Of a stretch of DNA of 64,000 nucleotides, positions 59,530 to 64,000 are shown piece by piece. Both the position numbers and the translations under genes were made by a program. Within the stretch, counting starts at the first letter, position 1; every line of letters begins with the position of its first letter. The DNA is from CAZKBP01 sp964551015 (GTDB lineage: Bacteria; Bacteroidota; Bacteroidia; Cytophagales; Microscillaceae), in assembly GCA_964551015.1 (NCBI GenBank), contig CAZKBP010000005.1, positions 192,543 through 256,542 of the forward strand, given 5' to 3'. The notes under the pieces were generated by a model. That model did no database searches. It was not told the DNA's origin and saw only the letters and a list, made by a program, of their open reading frames with translations.

Positions 59530-60507
59530 TTGCGCCTTACCCGAAAGCCTGTCCTTTGTAATTACTACGTAACTTATAGATGTAACGCCCAATGTAGCTT
59601 TTGTGATATTTGGGAGCGACCTTCGCCCTATATTACGCTTGAGCAGGCCGAGAAAAATTTTATTGACCTCAAAAAACTGGGAGTCAAGGTCATCGATTTT
59701 ACAGGTGGAGAGCCATTGCTACATCGTCAATTAGATCAATTATTAGGACTGGCCAAGGAGATGAAATTGATCACTACGGTCACTACGAATGGCTTACTCT
59801 ACCCGAAATATGCCGAAAAACTGCGAGGGAAGGTAGATATGCTGCATTTCTCTCTGGATTCATCCCTCGCGCAGGAACACGACCGCATGCGTGGCGTGAA
59901 ATGTTTTGATTTTGTGATGCAATCTATTCAAATAGCCAAAGAACTGGGGGAGAAGCCAGATATTTTGATGACGGTTTTTGAAGAAAATTTAGATCAAATT
60001 CAGCCCATTTATGAGCAGATTAGCTTAGCCAATCGTTTGGTCTTGATTCTGAATCCAGTTTTTGATTATAATCAGGTAGAGACGGGAGCAGGGCTTTCTG
60101 AAAGCGCTCTGCAAGTTTTGAGTGAATGGGGCAAAAAGCCAAATATTTATTTGAATAAAGCTTTTATCTCGTTGCGAAGAGACGGAGGAAATCACACGGA
60201 TCGACCCATTTGCAGGGCAGGAAGTGCCACCGTGGTGATTTCTCCTGAAAATAAGTTGGTTTTACCCTGTTACCATTTAGGTCTGAAAGCATTCCCGATT
60301 GAAGGAAACTTATTTGAACTTTATCAATCTCCGGAAGTGCAAAAGCTGATTGCCCTCGAGGGGAGGTTGCCTGCTTGCGAGGGTTGCGCGATTAATTGCT
60401 ACATGCAACCTTCTTTTGCCGTGGAAGTCAACAAATATTTTTGGAAAGCACTGCCTAGCACCTTGAAATACAACTACATGAAAGGCACTTGGAAGCAGTT
60501 GCTATAA
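59530..60507 (+). CDS. Radical SAM enzyme with C-terminal cysteine cluster
   Basis: 325 residues. CNAQCSFC (Cys18, Cys22, Cys25) is the [4Fe-4S]/SAM motif, FTGGEPLLH the GGE motif, and CYHLG plus CEGCAINCYMQP form a second, SPASM/Twitch-like cysteine cluster. The substrate is unknown; similar proteins act in peptide or cofactor modification. The TTG at 59530 is the only start before the cluster. It is divergent from the VWA gene. Confidence 0.82.
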   Translation: MRLTRKPVLCNYYVTYRCNAQCSFCDIWERPSPYITLEQAEKNFIDLKKLGVKVIDFTGGEPLLHRQLDQLLGLAKEMKLITTVTTNGLLYPKYAEKLRGKVDMLHFSLDSSLAQEHDRMRGVKCFDFVMQSIQIAKELGEKPDILMTVFEENLDQIQPIYEQISLANRLVLILNPVFDYNQVETGAGLSESALQVLSEWGKKPNIYLNKAFISLRRDGGNHTDRPICRAGSATVVISPENKLVLPCYHLGLKAFPIEGNLFELYQSPEVQKLIALEGRLPACEGCAINCYMQPSFAVEVNKYFWKALPSTLKYNYMKGTWKQLL

Positions 60508-60770
60508 AATAATTGAACCGTATTTAAAAGAGTTGCTAAATTTTTTTTGAAAAAATTAGCGTTGCTTATTTGATCAATAATCAGTGAATTTTTCTTTTCT
60601 TGAAGAAGTTTGTTCTTTTTAGAATGTTACTTTGATGATTATCATTACGAGGGTAAAAACAATCATTTCAGCACCCTAGTTATGAATTTATCAAACGCCT
60701 AAGACAGATTTTTTAAACTAGAGGAGGAGGAAAAGATAGAAACACTACTGCTTAGCGCGCTAAACATAGA
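60508..60770. other. Spacer after the radical SAM gene, no ORF
   Basis: A palindrome TTAGCGCGCTAA is at 60751-60762 and a purine-rich GAGGAGGAGG at 60721. A Fur-box-like GATGATTATCATTA is at 60633. No gene is seen before the terminator at 60771. Confidence 0.4.
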
Positions 60771-60798
60771 GGGGCAAACCTTTGTTTGCCCCTTTTTT
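60771..60798 (+). terminator. Strong intrinsic terminator
   Basis: GGGGCAAAC (60771-60779) and GTTTGCCCC (60784-60792) with a 4-base loop and TTTTTT. The plus-strand gene before it ended 264 bases earlier. It overlaps the stop of the minus-strand gene at 60797. Confidence 0.9.
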
Positions 60799-61891
60799 AT
60801 ATTCTCAACTGACTAATGGCCTTACCCAATAGCATCGCAAAAATATCGGTACTCTTCTGAAAACTCAGGAAAGGATTTTTATCCCCATCTTTTTCTAATT
60901 CCAGACCATTTGAGTAAACCGTGAAGTCCAAAATCCGGCTGAGGAGGATAATTTTATCACCCTTATTTCCCTTGTATAAAATACGTTTGTTGGTAAGATA
61001 GAGGGTTCCTGTATCGATTTGTTCCCACTCGTCAGTATCTAGCTCGAGCAGACTTTCGTTCGTATCTCGCCAGTACAGGCCTTTGGCAATTTTGAGGATC
61101 AGGTTAGAATGGCTGTAAGTAGTTTGCTCAGCCTGTTCATAGCGAGAAAACCAGCTAGTTTGCTCGGCCATGAAATAGCATTTTTCACTACGAGGGATAT
61201 TGATATCTACCACCAATTCGGGCATTTCGTCATTTTCTATTTGCCAATAGAGTTTGTACTTCTCGAGGTCAGATTTGGTGGCCTCATCTAATTTTAGCTC
61301 AGCATTCAAATTTTTAGCGATGGCATAGAGTTCTTTTTCTTCTTGGGGGGTGAGTTTGGCGTCAGCAATGGCATTGTTCATAAAGTTCCGAATCAGCTCT
61401 TGACCGCTTTTCTCGTAAATTTTGTTAGCGACTTCTTGGGGAAGTTTGAGATCATTCTGTAGCTTTTCTATAAAAATTCTTTCTTTCTCATCTAGCTCAC
61501 CATCTTGAATGACTTTGATAACTTCATTTTTATAGATTTTTCCAGCGAGTGCCTGGTGGATTTCGTCTACCTCTTTATCATTGAGCCCGAGGATGTACTT
61601 AAGATGTTTGAGATCGTTGAGTTCTTCTTCTGAGAGAAATTTATCTTCTAAGCAACTATTAAGATATTCTTGATAGAAAGTCGCCATTTCGTTGTCATAG
61701 TCTGCTTCAAAACTTACTCCGTATTTCTCGGCAATGGCATAGACCTCATCCACGGTGATGGTCTGCAATTCTTTCTCAGCCAGCAAATTGTTAACTTCAA
61801 TGAGGGCGTTTTCCTTGACTTTTTTGCCGAGTACTTTTTGAAAAAAGCTAGGTTTCTTGAGTCCTTTTTTAGAGTAAATCTTGTGCTCCAT
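60797..61891 (-). CDS. Unknown protein with GRAM/PH-like C-terminal domain
   Basis: 364 residues. Residues about 30-215 are helical and acidic, with spaced segments (EKYGVSFEADYDNEMATFY, AIADAKLTPQEEKELYAIAK) like TerB-type or calcium-sensor-like helical repeats. The last 110 residues hold GTLYLTNKRILYKGNKGDKII, a GRAM/bacterial PH-like beta core. No signal peptide. I do not recognise a named family. Its stop overlaps the strong plus-strand terminator. Confidence 0.55.
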   Translation of the reverse strand: MEHKIYSKKGLKKPSFFQKVLGKKVKENALIEVNNLLAEKELQTITVDEVYAIAEKYGVSFEADYDNEMATFYQEYLNSCLEDKFLSEEELNDLKHLKYILGLNDKEVDEIHQALAGKIYKNEVIKVIQDGELDEKERIFIEKLQNDLKLPQEVANKIYEKSGQELIRNFMNNAIADAKLTPQEEKELYAIAKNLNAELKLDEATKSDLEKYKLYWQIENDEMPELVVDINIPRSEKCYFMAEQTSWFSRYEQAEQTTYSHSNLILKIAKGLYWRDTNESLLELDTDEWEQIDTGTLYLTNKRILYKGNKGDKIILLSRILDFTVYSNGLELEKDGDKNPFLSFQKSTDIFAMLLGKAISQLRI

Positions 61892-62210
61892 GTTCGTATT
61901 TAATCAGTATTTGTGGTGTATCTGTAATTCTCGCTGGTTTTCTCGTAAGTCCTGTGTCTATTAATATTTGACGATTAATTAAGAAATATGGACGGATTTC
62001 CAAAGACTTTGGTTTTGATAACTGGGGCAAATTACAAATTTCAGTTTAGAAATACAGTAGATATTCACCTAATATACCCAAAGTCAGATTTGGTTTGGAC
62101 AAGGGAGGGGGAGACTTTCTTTCAGTACTTAGTTATTATAAAATTGGGAAATACTCAAAGTAAAGCCCCGAAAAAGAAACGCATAAGCCAAAAGGATAAA
62201 TCATCACCAC
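61892..62210. other. Intergenic region
   Basis: 319 AT-rich bases between the GRAM-domain gene and the AAA+ gene. No credible gene, promoter box or hairpin is seen. Confidence 0.45.
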
Positions 62211-63659
62211 TTAATAACCATTTTCCTGATAACGATTCATTCTGGCCCTTCTTCCCGCGAAATCTGGGATTTTGATATAATGTCTTTGCAAGCCTTCGCA
62301 GAGGGCTTCTACTGATAGGAACCAATCTTCTTTCTTGAGTGCCTGTAAGCCCAGGTAATGCTTGAGTTTGGTGATTTGCGCAGCCGTGATGTGGTCTTTA
62401 AGTTCTTTGGCCACAAAAGAAAACTCAATTTCGGCATCCAAGGTGAAGGTTTGCAAGGCTTTTTCAAAAAGCTGAATGATTTCGCCATAGTCAGGCTTTC
62501 GAAAGTCAATTTGAGTATCAAAGCGGCGTTGGAACGCCTTGTCCATATTCTGGGCGTAGTTGGTCGCCACAATGACCACGCCGGGGTAGTCTTCTATCTC
62601 TTGGAGCAGATAAGCAATATCCTGATTGACATAAGTATCTTGGGCATTTTGCGTCTTGGCACTCCGCTTTGAGAAAAGAGCATCCCCCTCATCACAAAAA
62701 AGAATCCAATTGCGGTTACGTGCTGTATGAAAAACGCGGGCAAGATTCTTGGTAGTTTCGCCCACGTATTTACTCACTATTTTTTCCAATGAAATCCGAT
62801 AGACTGGTCGGTTGGTTTCTTTGGAAAGTAGCCGACCGAGCATAGTCTTGCCCGTGCCCGGCTCACCTACCAGAAGACAGCGATAGCCTTTGCGCTCACG
62901 CGCGAAATGCGGATGATTGGCTAATTGCTCATAATATTTGATCCAGTCCAGAAGCTCTACTACCTTTTCGTGCGTGGAGTAAGGAACCACGAAATCATCC
63001 CAAGTTTGCTCGGTGGTGAGCCTTTGGGCAGGGAAGTCAGGGCTGTAATCTGGGCGGTATTCTTGGTCAAAGGCAAACAAATGTTTGTATTCAGCGGAGA
63101 GGCTCAGGGTTCGGTATGACCAAGGAATGCCCTGAGGAGCCTCCTCCATTTCTAGTATGCCCTCTTGGTAAAAAGCGTGCACCGGATTAAAAGCTTTTTG
63201 CAATAACTGACGAGCCCTCAAATTATTACCAGCTAATAAATAGAGCACTGTTTCTGGGCAGGGAAGCATCAGCCCGTATGGTCTACCCTGAATTGCGCTG
63301 AGAGGTCTTTGGGCTCTGGTCTCCAAATCTTTGAGCAAATGAGTCAAGGAGGGATTCAGGTAAGGAGACAGTACCAGCAAGAGCACCATACGCTCAGCCA
63401 GGTGTAATAAATAGGAAACTTCGGGCGGGTATTTTGCTTGATTTTCTTGCTGTAATTTTCTTACAAATACTTCATAATGACTGTCTCCCAGCAGAGTTGG
63501 GGGCTGAATCGTCTGATAGGCATTTTCAGGAACCCAGTCTGTTGTGTGTTCAGATTGGGTTTTAAAATAAGAAGCCCGTTGAGAAAGCAACTGATAAAAC
63601 CACTGAAACTCGCGGTGGTAAATTGTACTCAAATGTACATTCAAATCCTTTTTTTGCAT
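62211..63659 (-). CDS. eCIS-type AAA+ ATPase (Afp15-like)
   Basis: 482 residues. An N-terminal helical region (about 1-215; LAERMVLLLVLSPYLNPSLTHLL is typical) leads to an AAA+ domain: Walker A GEPGTGKT (265-272), Walker B ILFCDEGDALF (Asp323, Glu324), sensor 1 Asn367 in ATNYAQN, and arginine fingers in FQRRFD (378-381). The wording, including VSKYVGET, TKNLARVF and QDIAYLLQEIEDYPGVV, is that of the ATPases encoded in extracellular contractile injection system loci of Bacteroidota. It probably remodels or terminates the particle. No tail gene is in the window; they may lie to the right. Confidence 0.85.
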   Translation of the reverse strand: MQKKDLNVHLSTIYHREFQWFYQLLSQRASYFKTQSEHTTDWVPENAYQTIQPPTLLGDSHYEVFVRKLQQENQAKYPPEVSYLLHLAERMVLLLVLSPYLNPSLTHLLKDLETRAQRPLSAIQGRPYGLMLPCPETVLYLLAGNNLRARQLLQKAFNPVHAFYQEGILEMEEAPQGIPWSYRTLSLSAEYKHLFAFDQEYRPDYSPDFPAQRLTTEQTWDDFVVPYSTHEKVVELLDWIKYYEQLANHPHFARERKGYRCLLVGEPGTGKTMLGRLLSKETNRPVYRISLEKIVSKYVGETTKNLARVFHTARNRNWILFCDEGDALFSKRSAKTQNAQDTYVNQDIAYLLQEIEDYPGVVIVATNYAQNMDKAFQRRFDTQIDFRKPDYGEIIQLFEKALQTFTLDAEIEFSFVAKELKDHITAAQITKLKHYLGLQALKKEDWFLSVEALCEGLQRHYIKIPDFAGRRARMNRYQENGY

Positions 63660-63798
63660 AGCTTGTCTTGTTTAAATAGCTTGTTTGCTCATAAACTTAT
63701 CAAAAAGTTTGCTGAAAACTCGAATACTTAACAAAAATTTCTCCCAACTCGCATATTTTTTGTTGCTGATTTGCTTAAACGAACTTCTTCCCAAGCTT

Positions 63799-64000
63799 AT
63801 GCACAAATCAACAAGTAAAAAAGCCGATCCGGCTATTCCCCAAAAAACAAAACCAAGTCAGGATCAAGCTACCCCAAAGAAGTCCTCCGACTCAGATGTT
63901 TCCTCCCAAAATCCGATTCAAGCCGCTCTGGACGCGCATTTTAAAGTTCCCGAGGAAAATCCGATTCAGGCCGCCTTGGACGCGCATTTCAAAGTTCCCG
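63799..64000 (+). CDS. N-terminal fragment of a repeat protein, runs off the edge
   Basis: 67 codons from ATG 63799, divergent from the AAA+ gene across a 139-base gap. The first 37 residues are Lys/Ser/Pro-rich and look disordered (KKADPAIPQKTKPSQDQ). Then NPIQAALDAHFKVPEE is repeated with period 16 residues (from residues 38 and 54; the window ends inside the second copy). No known domain is seen yet. eCIS loci often include DUF4157-type proteins with such starts, so that is one guess. The identity cannot be known from this end. Confidence 0.6.
   Translation, partial: MHKSTSKKADPAIPQKTKPSQDQATPKKSSDSDVSSQNPIQAALDAHFKVPEENPIQAALDAHFKVP
63910..64000 (+). repeat. 48-bp tandem repeat in the edge gene
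   Basis: The first unit is 63910-63957; the second starts at 63958 and is cut by the window edge at 43 bases. The units differ only at silent third positions (CAA/CAG, GCT/GCC, CTG/TTG, TTT/TTC), so selection has kept the protein sequence. Confidence 0.9.

Noticed and set aside
60632..60646. Fur-box-like TGATGATTATCATTA
   Set aside because: It matches only part of the 19-bp Fur consensus, and no gene starts just downstream on either strand.
61988..62275. 95-codon open frame on the plus strand in the spacer and over the end of the AAA+ gene
   Set aside because: Its second half lies antisense to the AAA+ coding region, it has no recognisable motif, and its composition follows the AT-rich spacer.

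Overview
The window is a piece of a Bacteroidota chromosome, most likely from the Cytophagales branch. Four things support this. Several genes are preceded by the Bacteroidota -7 promoter box TAnnTTTG, and most lack a Shine-Dalgarno sequence. The 2-oxoacid dehydrogenase E1 has its alpha and beta halves fused. Ribosomal protein L32 lacks the zinc cysteines. Several predicted families are common in this phylum: a YwbE-like protein, a GreA-like protein of about 150 residues, a DUF6702-like protein, LuxE-like acyl-protein synthetase, and lipoproteins with a DFEDGDGDLG-type motif. I found no rRNA, tRNA, transposase, prophage or CRISPR array.

Layout. 1-11.1 kb: the 3' end of an HMG-CoA reductase gene, an SDR, a cytidylate-kinase-like protein, the remnant of a ClC chloride channel gene, an MscS channel, msrA, two Crp/Fnr regulators (one with an FNR-type cysteine set), a quinone oxidoreductase, a D-2-hydroxyacid dehydrogenase convergent with a class V aminotransferase, and small housekeeping proteins. 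11.2-18.5 kb: a DinB-like protein, a sulfotransferase, a coxG-coxS-coxL-coxM molybdenum hydroxylase operon of the AYRGAGR (form II) type, and a Uma2-type nuclease. 18.9-25.8 kb: fused E1, two lipoproteins, a LuxE-like protein, greA behind a leader terminator, a HIT protein and rsmA. 26.1-32.2 kb: pdxA, then the yceD-rpmF-plsX-fabH-accB-accC lipid operon, ended by a terminator.

32.2-47.9 kb: trmB, two convergent class C beta-lactamase-fold proteins, an arsR/arsenate-reductase-like pair with operator-like palindromes, prc with a surface-protein-like gene, several exported proteins, a patatin, ung, apaG and a methyltransferase. 47.9-57.6 kb: ccoS, a tandem pair of SGNH hydrolases (the second has lost its catalytic residues), an atypical pyruvate kinase, dxr, rseP, a DUF6702-like protein, an outer-membrane beta-barrel and a PLD-type nuclease. 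57.8-64 kb: a VWA protein, a radical SAM enzyme, a protein with a GRAM/PH-like end, and an AAA+ ATPase of the extracellular contractile injection system (eCIS) family. Divergent from the ATPase, a protein with 16-residue repeats runs off the right edge.

Most of the window is ordinary core genome. The points most worth following are the eCIS-type edge; the FNR cysteine spacing; coexisting mevalonate and MEP pathway markers; the K+-independent signature in pyruvate kinase; the deleted ClC gene; the greA leader; the arsR operators; the SGNH pseudoenzyme; and two candidate small transcripts.
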